Assembly (NCBI GenBank): GCA_965216025.1
Contig: CBDCEX010000012.1
Coordinates: forward strand, 124,001 to 188,000
Origin: JADFQT01 sp965216025
Lineage (GTDB): Bacteria; Chloroflexota; Dehalococcoidia; Lucifugimonadales; UBA3495
Length of the DNA: 64,000 nt
Reading direction: 5' to 3'
The stretch's first letter is position 1; every line of letters starts with the position of its first letter. Below are positions 34,924 to 44,020 of the stretch, piece after piece. The notes below the pieces were generated by a model. The model searched no databases, was not told the DNA's origin, and saw nothing but the letters and a program-made list of their open reading frames with translations. Made by a program: the position numbers and the translations under genes.

Positions 34924-35721
34924 TTAATTGCTTATCGTGAAATCCGCCGTTACGTTAACCGTTTCTCCGTTTTTCAACCAGGCTTTGGCAGTTATGGTGT
35001 GCAGGCCGTTAGGGGAGGTAACCCAGGGATTGGCCGGGTCTGCGGGGTCTATGCCGGTGCTGCCCTCGAAGTCCCAGTGGATATAGTTCTCCGTCTCCAA
35101 GGGTCCGATGCCGTCCATAAAAAACTCCACCTGATCGTCGATCAGCTGATTCGGGTCATCCAAAAAAACGTACACAGTGCCGCTCAGCACGGCGTCGACC
35201 AGCACTGAAGGATTGGACCGGTCGGGACTGGCGCTGTAGGCCAGCCGCATTCCGTCGGTGCGATATCGCGCCGTCTCCAGCTGCAGCAGTTCCTTGCCGT
35301 GGTGGCTGATAGTGAGGGCGATCTTCTCCACATCCGGGTCGGTAATGCCGTCCAGGTGAGTCACAACTGTGGTTACCGAGTAGTTTTGGGGAGCAGCGAC
35401 GGCGGGATAAGGGGTCTGGTCGGGCTCCCGATACGCGCGGTCGAAAATCGCTTCCATCTGATTCCGGGCAATGTTCTCGGCTTGGGACTGCTCCTCGGTC
35501 AATGCCCCCGCTATGTTGACGGTGCCCAGGCTAGAAAGCACGGCAACCCCCACCATGGCGAAGATCATCGATGCGACCACTGTCTCCATCAAGAAGGTCC
35601 CCCGGTCGTCCCGTATCGCCGCCCAGAGCTTGCTCCAGCGGAGCCTCCCCAGGCCGGGGCGAAGACCATCGCCAGAGCAATTATTTGGTGTTAGGTGGTC
35701 TGAGTCTACGGTTCGAAACAT
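34924..35721 (-). CDS. Prepilin-like protein with a C-terminal Ig-like domain
   Basis: Signature of a type IV prepilin: RGTFLMETVVASMIFAMVG, with the cleavage Gly, a hydrophobic helix and Glu at +5. A long extracellular part follows. Its last ~90 residues (GTVYVFLDDPNQLIDDQVEFFMDG to the end) resemble an Ig/cadherin-type beta domain. About 265 residues from ATG 35721, which has an AAGGAGG site. It lies about 165 bp downstream of the main pilin on the same strand. Likely a minor pilin displayed at the surface. Confidence 0.75.
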   Translation of the reverse strand: MFRTVDSDHLTPNNCSGDGLRPGLGRLRWSKLWAAIRDDRGTFLMETVVASMIFAMVGVAVLSSLGTVNIAGALTEEQSQAENIARNQMEAIFDRAYREPDQTPYPAVAAPQNYSVTTVVTHLDGITDPDVEKIALTISHHGKELLQLETARYRTDGMRLAYSASPDRSNPSVLVDAVLSGTVYVFLDDPNQLIDDQVEFFMDGIGPLETENYIHWDFEGSTGIDPADPANPWVTSPNGLHTITAKAWLKNGETVNVTADFTISN

Positions 35722-35886
35722 GGCCAGCGATTCCTCCTTGTAAAGGGATGGCTTATCGGAAATACTCCCGCGCTTGATGGGCATTGGCCCGGCAACACCT
35801 GTTCAGGGTTTGCCGGGCCAATCATGCTAGCTGAGGCCCCAATCGGAGGAGGTCGACGGGACCTCAACCAAAGGGAATTCTTTGGG

Positions 35887-36300
35887 TTAACAGGTCAAGC
35901 CACCGCCCACTTCACCCTGAGTGAGTATCTGGCCGTTGACATCGTAGCAGTACAGGTAAACAGTCACTGGATTTTGCAGGTAGGGTCCCAATGGCTGCTC
36001 GGCATTGGTCGCAGCAGTCGGAACAGCAGTCCAATCGGAGGTCCCAGCCGCTCCGCTGGTGGAAGCAGGGACGGCGTTTACCGCAGCTTCAGCCATCATG
36101 GCGTTCATGGCGGTTTGGACGGATTCCCATTCCGCGGACTTGGCTCCATCTTCGCCAGTGCCAATGAACCGGCCGATGTTGGGGACGATGACCGCGGCCA
36201 ATACAGCGATGATGCCGACCACCACGATCATTTCAATCAGGGTGAACCCCTTCTGACCTCCAGGTATCCGTGACGCCAATTTCTTTAGCGAACCAGCCAT
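35887..36300 (-). CDS. Type IV pilin / GspG-like major pseudopilin
   Basis: 137 residues. Prepilin motif KGFTLIEMIVVVGIIAVLAAVIVPNI, cleaved before F, with Glu at +5, followed by a short soluble domain with a conserved Cys pair near the end (YCYD, GLTC) that could form the D-region disulfide. No assembly ATPase, peptidase or secretin in the window. Paired with the Ig-bearing prepilin. Confidence 0.88.
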   Translation of the reverse strand: MAGSLKKLASRIPGGQKGFTLIEMIVVVGIIAVLAAVIVPNIGRFIGTGEDGAKSAEWESVQTAMNAMMAEAAVNAVPASTSGAAGTSDWTAVPTAATNAEQPLGPYLQNPVTVYLYCYDVNGQILTQGEVGGGLTC

Positions 36301-36707
36301 AGTCTCATCCTCCAGAAGTTTTTTGTCTTCGGGCGTTGCCGCCTCGAATAAGGTATTAACTATTTTTAGCAGGCAAGGCTCACAGACACATCGCAGGGGG
36401 GTAGGGGCAGGTCACAGAACAGTCACAAAACCAAAGCGGAGGTAAAGAGTGTCTCGAAATGTCAGCCCGAACCATTCGGCCTTGCTCAGGATAAACTCCG
36501 CGTAGGGTCTAAAGTCCCGGAGAACATGGTCCGGATGCCATTGGCTATGGTGGGCAGGCAGGCTTGGGAAATCCCCCCAGACGGTGGCGCTTTCGACGGT
36601 GTTCAGCTATAGATTCGAGGCTCAGTAAGGTGTATCTGAGGAGCCGTCCTTTCGTCTTCGCCAACGAAGCGATGACGGCTCACCCAGCCTCCAAGGGACT
36701 AAGAAGG
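36301..36707. other. Gap upstream of the pilin, no gene recognised
   Basis: About 400 bp. Contains an upstream AT-rich patch (TATTAACTATTTTTAGC), likely promoter region for the pilin on the minus strand. Two short palindromic fragments follow (AACCATTCGGCC..., TTCGTCTTCGCCAACGAAG). The ISAs1 copy 2 begins at its end. Confidence 0.4.
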
Positions 36708-37938
36708 CAGGGCAATCGCGTCTTAACCAAGGAGCACCTTGAGTAGGTAATCCTCAACCCAGCCGGCTTTCAGCCGTTTACCTTGAAGTCCCCGTTTAAG
36801 GCTGGTCTCCTGCTTCAGCAAATTGAGGGCTATCTGGCGCAGGACTGCCAGGTTTTGAGGCCCATTATCCTTACGTACCCGGCTGTGATCTTCTCGAAAG
36901 GTAACATCCAAAGACCAGTGCAAGCTGTTTTCTATGCCCCAGTGTCGGCGGGTGACCTCCAACAAAGTCTGGGCAGGCCTGGCCAGACTGCTGATATAGT
37001 AGCGAGAGTGGACCGTGGTCCCGGTTGCCGTCTCCCGCTGAGCCGTGACCTTAACCACGGCGTTGAGGTTGGCCCACTGCTGCCGGTTTTGCAGATAGTC
37101 CAGGCAGTCCGGGTCCGTGATGACCCAGCATTGACGGGTTTCCAGGCGGCCGTGGCCCTTGTTCAGCGTGCGGGCGAAGTCATAGGGGACGCCCTCGAAG
37201 TCGTATTCCTCGGCGCCCTCGAAAAGGTCGCGAACGTCATCGTACAGCCGGCCTTGATTCTCCTTCACCGCCAGCAGATAGTCGGCCTGAGCCTCAATGA
37301 TCTCCCGGGCTATCTCCCTCTGGCAGCCCATGGCGTCGATGGTGATGATGCAACCGGCGAGCTCCAGCAGCTGTAGCAACTTGGGGATGGCGGTGATTTC
37401 ATTGGACTTCTCGTCCACCTTGGTCTGGCCCAGCGCCAAGCCATGGGACGAGGCCCACACGTTGACCATGTGAATGGCCTTTTTGCCCAGGGTACGGTCG
37501 TGGGAGCGCCATACCGTCTTGCCGTCGATGGCCACCACTTCGCCTTGGGTGACTTGGGCTACGGCTTGGACCCACTCCATGAAACAGCGTTGAAACTGCT
37601 CTGGGTCCAGGCGGGCGAAGACGTCGCCGAAGGTATCATGGGAAGGGATACCGTTGGGCAACTCCAGAAAGGACTTGAACCACTCCTCTTTACAGTTGCC
37701 GAAGAGCTCGATATCCACCCAAGAATCAGCGCCGCAGATGGTGGCACAAAGGGCAATGGTGACGATATCCAAAAGTTTGTGCCGCTTGGTACGATCAATC
37801 CTCGGGTCGTCCAACGCCGCGAAGTATTCGGCGATGGGTGCGCCTGTTGCCTGAACCATCACTACCCCTCCCTAGTTTCGTCATGATGATTACTGTTTTA
37901 AACAAATTTAAGAAAGATAATAAGACGCGATTGCCCTG
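36708..37938 (-). mobile_element. ISAs1-family insertion sequence, copy 2 (intact)
   Basis: 1231 bp, perfect 18-bp inverted repeats CAGGGCAATCGCGTCTTA / TAAGACGCGATTGCCCTG, flanked by a perfect 10-bp direct repeat ACTAAGAAGG. The ends and transposase differ from the inactive copy at 9.2 kb, so it is a different member. Confidence 0.93.
36723..37862 (-). CDS. ISAs1-family transposase
   Basis: 379 residues with ATICGADSWVDIELF, PSHDTFGDVFARLD, VAIDGKTVWRS, IITIDAMGCQREIA, YLLAVKENQGRL and RRHWGIENSLHWSLDVTF, in the family order. ATG 37862 is near the IS end. Intact, and probably recently active given its perfect target duplication. Confidence 0.93.
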   Translation of the reverse strand: MMVQATGAPIAEYFAALDDPRIDRTKRHKLLDIVTIALCATICGADSWVDIELFGNCKEEWFKSFLELPNGIPSHDTFGDVFARLDPEQFQRCFMEWVQAVAQVTQGEVVAIDGKTVWRSHDRTLGKKAIHMVNVWASSHGLALGQTKVDEKSNEITAIPKLLQLLELAGCIITIDAMGCQREIAREIIEAQADYLLAVKENQGRLYDDVRDLFEGAEEYDFEGVPYDFARTLNKGHGRLETRQCWVITDPDCLDYLQNRQQWANLNAVVKVTAQRETATGTTVHSRYYISSLARPAQTLLEVTRRHWGIENSLHWSLDVTFREDHSRVRKDNGPQNLAVLRQIALNLLKQETSLKRGLQGKRLKAGWVEDYLLKVLLG

Positions 37939-38069
37939 ACTAAGAAGGTTTAGGCTTGGGGGGTGACGGAGATTTGCTGTATAGTTCCAAGCCGGGCAGG
38001 ATGCGTCATAGCGGAGTGTCGCCGGGATGCCGGCGTCGCCAAATCCAGATGCTAGAGGGAGGCAGGTAG

Positions 38070-38261
38070 ATGGCAGGAGTCAAGAATACCTTCGATATCG
38101 AACTTGATCCGGACCAGATGGCCTTTATCCAGGCGGCCAAGGAGAAGTATGAAATAGCCAGCCGGGACAAAGTGGTCCGCATAATCATGGACTATATTCT
38201 GACCAATCCGGGCATCCACGACACTGTGTTCACAGAGTTTCGCTGCCTGCGCTGCGAGTAG
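38070..38261 (+). CDS. Small protein, possible ribbon-helix-helix
   Basis: 63 residues: VKNTFDIELDPDQMAFIQAA, then KEKYEIASRDKVVRIIMDYIL and a C-terminal CLRCE. The strand-helix-helix pattern resembles a ribbon-helix-helix DNA-binding protein, but the C-terminal Cys pair could instead bind a metal. Strong AGGGAGG site. A perfect hairpin follows the stop. Confidence 0.6.
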   Translation: MAGVKNTFDIELDPDQMAFIQAAKEKYEIASRDKVVRIIMDYILTNPGIHDTVFTEFRCLRCE

Positions 38262-38302
38262 AACCTAACTTGAACCTGGGAATCTCCGGCCAGCCAAAGC
38301 AA

Positions 38303-38338
38303 GGCGGGCTTTAGCTATCTTGTCAGCTAAAGCCCGCC
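38303..38338. terminator. Perfect 14-bp hairpin downstream of the small gene
   Basis: GGCGGGCTTTAGCT - ATCTTGTC - AGCTAAAGCCCGCC. Perfect arms with an 8-nt loop and no T-run, so it may work as a transcript-stabilising or bidirectional stop structure. Confidence 0.65.
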
Positions 38339-38489
38339 TGCAATTCCGTGGTAATTGAGCCGTAATTCTGGAAGAGGTTAACCTTTAATCGACCCTCGAG
38401 GAAATTATTAAACTTATGAGATCCAAATCCCCATTTGCCAAGGGGGCCCTGAGGGGATTTCCCTAAACAGTAGCCGCGCCGGCCGGCGG

Positions 38490-38921
38490 CTAGCTCCCGT
38501 TGATGTGCTTTACAGCCTCTAGGGCCAGGTAGTAGCCGTATACCCCGAAGCCGTAGACTGAGCCTTTGGCTACCGGCTGGATGTTTGAGACCGTGCCCCG
38601 GGATGTGGGATTAGAGGCGTGGACCTCTATCACCGGGAAGCTGACTTGAGCGATGGCCGCCTTTAGTGGACCGGTGCCGGTGGTATAACCCGCCGGGTTG
38701 ATCAGCGCGGCGTCGATACCCCTTTCATGGGCATCATACAAGGCGTTGACCACCTCACCTTCAATATTGGAATGGAAAAACTCCACGTCTAACCCCAAAC
38801 CCTCGGCGTATCCGTTAACCTGCTCGTTAATCTCTTCCAGAGTATCGGGTCCGAAGATTTCGACCTGAGCCTTACCTCTCATGTTCATCCCCGCGCCTTG
38901 GATTACTAGAACTTTGGTCAT
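38490..38921 (-). CDS. AroQ-like protein with altered active site
   Basis: 143 residues with the type II 3-dehydroquinase fold markers: VLVIQGAGMNM, FFHSNIEGEVVNALYDA, AALINPAGYT, VIEVHASN and PVAKGSVYGFGVYGYYLAL. In the active-site lid, where family members have a Gly-Arg-Arg-Glu-Pro...Tyr-Gly pattern, this reads GKAQVEIFG: the catalytic Arg is replaced by Ala and the Tyr by Phe. The later substrate-binding motif (HAREEFRRHS-like) is NPTSRGTVSNIQ. Thus it should not dehydrate dehydroquinate in the known way. No other shikimate gene adjoins it. Confidence 0.8.
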   Translation of the reverse strand: MTKVLVIQGAGMNMRGKAQVEIFGPDTLEEINEQVNGYAEGLGLDVEFFHSNIEGEVVNALYDAHERGIDAALINPAGYTTGTGPLKAAIAQVSFPVIEVHASNPTSRGTVSNIQPVAKGSVYGFGVYGYYLALEAVKHINGS

Positions 38922-38976
38922 TGCTTGCTCCTCTTTAACTACGCCGGGGGAATTAGGATCTACAGCCCCGGAAGGA

Positions 38977-39534
38977 TCAGGCTTCGGGTTGCGACCCTGG
39001 CCGAATCGGGACTTCGTCGATGTACCCGGCCAGTAGGATATCCAGCTGCACCATCAGCAGCTTGTTCCAAGCCAAGGCTGCCAGCAGGGCCTTTTTGGGG
39101 TCGTCCAATTCCTGAGACAGCAGTTGGGCAACAGCGGTCTGGACGAAGGATATGGTTCCGACCATAAACCGGCTGGGCACGGAGCCCAGATGGGCCCGAT
39201 GGCTAGGGGGATGGCTGTGGACCAAGCCGGCGGTCAGGAGAAACACCGGCAGATCCCCATCTACCTGGTGCTGGATGGTGTTCTCCAGCCAGCGTATCAG
39301 GGTGTGTTTGCGGCGGGCGATCCGGTCCTGGTCCACCTCGCCGTCCTCCCGCAGAAAAAATTTTCGGGTTTCCGGAAAAAGCAGGAAGTGGTCGTAAATC
39401 GCGGCGGTAAGAGCCTCGGCATGGGGCACGAGCACCGCAGCGGTGGACTGGATCAGTCCCAGGTCGGTTTGGGTCAGGCCGACGAACTCCGCCATCTGTT
39501 TCATGCGTCCGGCCCAATCGACCATCCCGTGCAT
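38977..39534 (-). CDS. Protoglobin / globin-coupled sensor-type heme protein
   Basis: 185 residues from ATG 39534 (GGAG site). The globin core contains LTAAIYDHFLLFPETRKFF, HTLIRWLENTIQHQ, and HRAHLGSVPSRFMVG, which has the proximal-His pattern HLG..P..F typical of globin sensors. No output domain follows, so it is a single-domain heme sensor or gas-binding protein. The frame extends upstream to 39981, but that part is unrelated low-quality sequence. Confidence 0.75.
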   Translation of the reverse strand: MHGMVDWAGRMKQMAEFVGLTQTDLGLIQSTAAVLVPHAEALTAAIYDHFLLFPETRKFFLREDGEVDQDRIARRKHTLIRWLENTIQHQVDGDLPVFLLTAGLVHSHPPSHRAHLGSVPSRFMVGTISFVQTAVAQLLSQELDDPKKALLAALAWNKLLMVQLDILLAGYIDEVPIRPGSQPEA

Positions 39535-39644
39535 ATATCTTGTCTCCGTTATTTCGCCCACCCGGCCGTACTCTAAAGGATTAACGACTTGGGCGCCAGA
39601 GGCAATGCCCCGAGGGCTTGGGGCTTGGACGCACCCCCAGTTGT

Positions 39645-40904
39645 TCAGCTTCGGGCGGCGGGCGTTCTCTGCTCGGTGGTGGCCGACCGGACCAGGGGAG
39701 TCAAGACCAGGGCTGGGATCAACAGCGCCAAACCGGCCAACGCGTTTATGGATATGGCCCATTGGGAACTGACTCTGGTGGCCAGCAACCCCATTTCCAG
39801 CCCGCCCAGCGGCGTTCCCACACCGATGCAAAAGCTCATTAATCCTACCATGCGGCCTCGGAGCTCTGCCGGAGCTGAAAGCATGGTTATGGAGCTCTGC
39901 ATGGTTCCGAAGCCGGCTTGTCCTATGCCCCCAATAGTCAGTAGAGCAAAGGTCAGGCCGTACCAGGGAGAACGGGACCACAGGATGGCTATGACCAGCA
40001 CCAGGATAGAACCGAGAACAAACACCCGGCCGTGGTATCGCATGTTGCGGCTACTCGCCATCAAGCCGGCGCCAACCAGCTGTCCCAATCCCTCCGCCGC
40101 TACCAGGACGCCAATCAAGGTTTCACCGACACCAAGGTTGGTTTCCCCAATGGCCGGAATCAACTGCTGCGCCGGAAAGGCCAGTGCGTTCATGACAATC
40201 GTGACGTAAAGCATCCCCAGCAGCAAGGGATTACCCAGGGCGTAGCGAAGGCTGACCCTCAAGCTCCGCCAGACGGGCTCGCGCTCTACCGGAGCCTGGC
40301 GGGGCGGGACCCTCACCCTGGCGAGGAACCCAAGAGCAATCAGATGACCCACCACCACAAAGGTGTAGGCTTCCGTAAATCCCAGCGTCTCCACCAGGAG
40401 ACCCGCCAGGAAGGGACCGGCTATCTTCCCGGTGGTGTTCCCGATCTGGTCCAGGGACAGAGCGTTCACCACCCGGCCCTCCCCGACAATGTCCAGTATG
40501 GATGTGCGTCGAGAGGGATCTTCCAGCGCTTTGGTCACGCCCTGCATTACCAGCGCCAGGTAGAGCTGCCACGGTTCTACCTGGTTGGCGAGGATCAGCA
40601 TCAGGACGACTGCGGAAATCACGACGTTGGAGAACTGGGCCAGCACCATAACGCGCTGCCGGCTGAAGCGGTCGGCGACGGTCCCAAATAGCAGGGAAAG
40701 CACCGGGCGAGGCAGGTTGTTGAATACCAGTACCAAAAGTAGCTGGAAGGGAGATCCAGTGGTTTGAAAGATAAGCAGGCTGAGCACCAGCATCTCCGTC
40801 CGGCGAGAAATCTCGTGGAGGCTGCCCGCGTACCAGATGGTTCGAAATGCCCGATTCTGCAGTACGGCAAAAACCGGAATAGGGCTGCCGGGCGGTCGCT
40901 GCAA
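39645..40904 (-). CDS. MFS exporter (EntS-like), second copy
   Basis: 419 residues, about 12 helices. N-terminal FRTIWYAGSLHEISRRTEM, then GTVADRFSRQRVM (loop 2-3 motif) and PAELRGRMVGLMSF in the second half. Distant relative of the MFS gene at 12.2-13.5 kb. Substrate unknown; EntS-like proteins export siderophores or drugs. Confidence 0.88.
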   Translation of the reverse strand: MQRPPGSPIPVFAVLQNRAFRTIWYAGSLHEISRRTEMLVLSLLIFQTTGSPFQLLLVLVFNNLPRPVLSLLFGTVADRFSRQRVMVLAQFSNVVISAVVLMLILANQVEPWQLYLALVMQGVTKALEDPSRRTSILDIVGEGRVVNALSLDQIGNTTGKIAGPFLAGLLVETLGFTEAYTFVVVGHLIALGFLARVRVPPRQAPVEREPVWRSLRVSLRYALGNPLLLGMLYVTIVMNALAFPAQQLIPAIGETNLGVGETLIGVLVAAEGLGQLVGAGLMASSRNMRYHGRVFVLGSILVLVIAILWSRSPWYGLTFALLTIGGIGQAGFGTMQSSITMLSAPAELRGRMVGLMSFCIGVGTPLGGLEMGLLATRVSSQWAISINALAGLALLIPALVLTPLVRSATTEQRTPAARS

Positions 40905-41099
40905 GAAAATCCTTTTCGGAGCGGCGAGTGGGGCGAAGGCCTATTCTATCCCAAGCAAGGCGGGTTGGATCGCCAGGGGCGTGGGGTTTGCCAGAGTTGC
41001 GGATAAGCGGATAATCGGTGAGAGATTTCTGGGCAAGGTGTTTACCGGCGGTGCTTAAATATCCTTCCCATTGCCGAGGAGGGGCCACAACACCCCCAT

Positions 41100-42584
41100 T
41101 TAAAGCCCAGTAATAGTCAGGGTGGAAACCTGTTTGTTTTCCAGGTCGGCGACCCGGACCAGATGGTTGTTGGTGTCGGCGATATAGAGCAGGCCGTTGG
41201 TGAAGCTGACGCCGCTGGGCTCCGAGAACATGGCCAGCTGCCCCACGCCGTCCTGGCGACCGGCCGTTCCCGCGCCGAAGAGGGTCAACACGCTGCGGGT
41301 CATCGGTAGGACCTGTTTTATCTTGTGGTTGTAGGTGTCGGCAATGTATATGATGCCGTCATGGATGGTGATGCCGCTGGGGTGCTGCAAACGCACCAGG
41401 TGCTCTGAGCCGTCCACGTCCCCGAAGACAAACAGGTCCAGTCCGACGATGGTCTGAACGCGACCGTTGGGGTTCAGCTCCGCCGAGCGAATGGCGCTGG
41501 TTTCGCTGTCGGCGAAGTAGAGACGGTCGCCGTCGGTGGTGATTCCGCTGGGTTGGGCCAAGGTTGCGGTGGCCAGCGCGCCGTCAGTGATGGACTCTTG
41601 GCCGCTGCCGGCGTAAGGACCCACCTGGCCGTCCCCCAGGTTCATCGACCAGAGCTGATGGCTGCCGGCCATGGCGATGTAAAGGGTTTGGTCGTGGTAG
41701 GCCAGGTCCCAAGGTGAGTTTAGCTCCATGTCCGGTCCCGGTCCCCGGCCTTCTCTCCGGTTACCCTGGTTGCCGTTCCCGGCGATGGTTGTCACCCGCT
41801 GGGAGTCCAGGTCAACCCGGCGCAGGGCGTGGTTCTCGGCGTCGGCAACAAACAGCCGGTTTTCCCAAAGCGCCAGCCCCTGCGGGTGATTCAGAGTCGC
41901 CGAACCGAAAGCCCCATCAACCAGACCCGGCTGGCCCGAGCCGATGACCTGCTTTACCTGGCCTTGCAGCGAGGTGACCAATATGCGGTTGTGGTTGGTA
42001 TCGGAGATGAAAAGCCGATCTCCCGGGCCGTCGGTCAGTAGCTTGCCGGGGAAGGAGAGGGTCTGGTCCGGCTCCGGGCTCCGAGAGAAGGAAACCGGAG
42101 ACCGATTTAGCAAGCCCTTCTGGTCGAACTGGGTAACCATCTCGGTTAGGATCTGGTCAAAGGCTTCGTAGGGAAGTTCACCCTCGTGCTTGCCGATGAC
42201 CTTGCCCTGGGGGTCGATGAACATCAGGGTGGGCCAGGCGCGGCAGGCGTACTGCTGCCAAACCTGGAACTCCGAGTCGTTGACCACCGGGTGCAGCAGC
42301 TCGTACCGCTGCACCGCCTTGTAGAGATTCTCCTTGTCTTTCTCGTTGGGGAACTTGGCCGAATGCACGCCAATGACCATTAGCTCGGCGGCATATTTCT
42401 GTTCCAGCTTCCGCAACTGCGGAAAGATGTGCACGCAGTTAATTCAACAGTAGGTCCAAAAATCCAGAACAACTATCTTGCCCCGAAGCTCCTGCATAGT
42501 GATCGGGCGGTCGGTGTTGACCCACTCTATATCCGGCGGAAACTCCGGGGCGTTGACCTGTCCGGCGTAGGATCTGGTTGACAT
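41100..42584 (-). CDS. NHLRC2-like thioredoxin/NHL protein, probable selenoprotein
   Basis: 494 residues if the in-frame TGA at 42444-42446 is read as selenocysteine (residue 47). N-terminal thioredoxin-like domain: VVLDFWTYC-U-INCVHIFPQL, followed by VIGVHSAKFPNEKDKENL and WPTLMFIDPQGKVIG. Then NHL-type beta-propeller repeats (ISDTNHNRILVTSL; VADAENHALRRVDL; IADTYNHKIKQVL; IADTNNHLVRVADL). NHLRC2 proteins carry CCINC at this place. ATG 42584 has an AGGAGG site; standard calling would start after the TGA and lose 50 residues. Probable role: redox protein; partner unknown. Confidence 0.85.
42408..42446 (-). promoter_or_regulatory. SECIS-like hairpin after the TGA codon
   Basis: On the minus strand the TGA is followed after 25 nt by a loop AGTT closed by TTTCCGC / GCGGAAG. 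That matches the known bacterial SECIS arrangement: short stem, a small loop with a G in its first two positions, 16-37 nt from the UGA. This supports recoding but needs the selA, selB, selC and selD genes elsewhere in the genome. Confidence 0.7.
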
Positions 42585-42638
42585 AATGTCCCTCCTATCG
42601 TTGCCGGTTCCCGGACCGGGGGCTTTAAAACCGGGGCT

Positions 42639-43151
42639 TTACCCTTCAAATGCCAGGGTGGCAAAGCGCATGAAGATGGTTCCCACCGGCTCGCCCAAGG
42701 GAGCGTTGGCCACCAATACCGCGATCAGGTGCTTCTGGCCCGGGACCGCCGGTCCCTCAAGCAGCACCCGCTTGTTCACGTTGTTGCCGGTGACCACGCC
42801 AATGGTTCGGTCTATCTTGCCATCGAGATAAACCTCACCATAATTGTCCACGTTGGTCTCGAAGTAAACCCGATTACCGGCAACCTTCTGGCCGTTGACC
42901 TCCTCAGGCATGGTGAAGGCCAGCCGGTACCAGGCGAAGGTGAACCCCTTGGAATTGCGGGCCTGGATGTCGACATCCTTATCCCAACCGGAATCGTCAT
43001 AGTCCGGCAGCCGGGCCGGGCTCTCCATCAACTCGGCTACCAGCCCCTGGTTAGGTTCTCCCGGCACCAGGCCGGGGGCCACACGCCAGCCGGTGGCTCC
43101 TACTATCTGCAGGTCTTTCTTGTTTCCCAGGTCCAGCGCTACTCTAGCCAT
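42639..43151 (-). CDS. Jelly-roll/galactose-binding-like protein
   Basis: 170 residues, mostly beta, with LPDYDDSGWDKDVDIQARN, FAWYRLAFTMPEEVNG, and RVYFETNVDNYGEVYLDGK. This layout (Asp-Trp start, then amphipathic strands ending with YLDG) is that of carbohydrate-binding jelly-roll domains of glycosidases, but no enzyme domain is attached. Function unknown. Upstream of the NHLRC2-like gene on the same strand. Confidence 0.6.
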   Translation of the reverse strand: MARVALDLGNKKDLQIVGATGWRVAPGLVPGEPNQGLVAELMESPARLPDYDDSGWDKDVDIQARNSKGFTFAWYRLAFTMPEEVNGQKVAGNRVYFETNVDNYGEVYLDGKIDRTIGVVTGNNVNKRVLLEGPAVPGQKHLIAVLVANAPLGEPVGTIFMRFATLAFEG

Positions 43152-43237
43152 TCCATTCTCCTCTATCCGAAAATTTGTGTCGCAGGCGTTCCAATTGCCA
43201 GGGTAAAGAGTCTTTTAAAGAACCCGGAAGCCTCCAG

Positions 43238-43963
43238 CTAGCTGCTAGCTAGCCCCTGTTTAAGGTGCTGGGTGAAGAACTCCAAGGTTCGAGGCCAAGA
43301 TTCATCGGCGGCTTGCTGGTTATATCGTCCGGCGGTGAAATCCATAAATGCGTGGTCCGCTCCCGGGTAGGTAAAAAACTGGTGGGGAATTTCGAAACGC
43401 AGCAGCTCATCATCCAGCTTGCGCAGGTCCAATCGCGAGGGGTTCAGGTCCAGCTCTCCGAAATGGAACAACACCGGGCAGCTGATTCCGCCGGTCAGCT
43501 CAAAGGGAGTCTGGTCGGTGATACCCCAGGGCACCATAATGTTGCCCCCGTAGTAGGGAGCCGCCGCCTTGAAATTAGGATTGGTGGCCGCTCCCAGCCA
43601 GGCTACCCGACCGCCCATGCAGAAACCGGTTATGCCGATGCGGTCGTCGTTGATGGCCGAGTGCTTCAGCAGAAAGTCGACAGTAGCATCGATGTCGGCC
43701 CGAATCTCGGTATCGCGGAGATGTTGTATCGGCCGCGAACCGCCCTGCAGCATGTCGCTGCTGATTCGATGAAACAGGTTGGGAGCCACCGCTGCGTAGC
43801 CGGCCTGGGCCAGCCGGTCGCAGATGGTCTGGATAAACTGGTCAACACCGCCACCGTGCTGGCAGACCACCACCGCCGGAAAAGGCTCGGCTCCGGTGGG
43901 GGTGCTGACAAACAACTCCATTTCCCGGTTTCCCACCGGGACTTTATCCCAAAAGGATGGCAT
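43238..43963 (-). CDS. Dienelactone hydrolase family protein, paralogue 1
   Basis: 241 residues, alpha/beta hydrolase fold. Nucleophile Cys in GITGFCMGGRVAWLG; Asp in the block VLFHFGELDLNPSR; His in YPGADHAFMDF. This is the Cys-Asp-His triad of dienelactone hydrolases, which open lactones in aromatic ring degradation; substrate not known here. A close paralogue follows upstream at 44021-44734, so the pair arose by tandem duplication. Confidence 0.93.
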   Translation of the reverse strand: MPSFWDKVPVGNREMELFVSTPTGAEPFPAVVVCQHGGGVDQFIQTICDRLAQAGYAAVAPNLFHRISSDMLQGGSRPIQHLRDTEIRADIDATVDFLLKHSAINDDRIGITGFCMGGRVAWLGAATNPNFKAAAPYYGGNIMVPWGITDQTPFELTGGISCPVLFHFGELDLNPSRLDLRKLDDELLRFEIPHQFFTYPGADHAFMDFTAGRYNQQAADESWPRTLEFFTQHLKQGLASS

Positions 43964-44020
43964 GGCAACCTACCTCCGCATTCCTGAAGTCAAGCCGGGA
44001 TTGACCCGGGTCAGGCCCGG

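Noticed and set aside
39535..39981. N-terminal extension of the protoglobin
   Set aside because: The upstream frame is Arg/His/Gly-rich, unlike a globin domain, and a GGAG site precedes ATG 39534.
42444..42446. TGA taken as the end of a short upstream peptide
   Set aside because: The sequence on both sides is one thioredoxin-like domain in one frame, so a stop is unlikely to be the intended reading.
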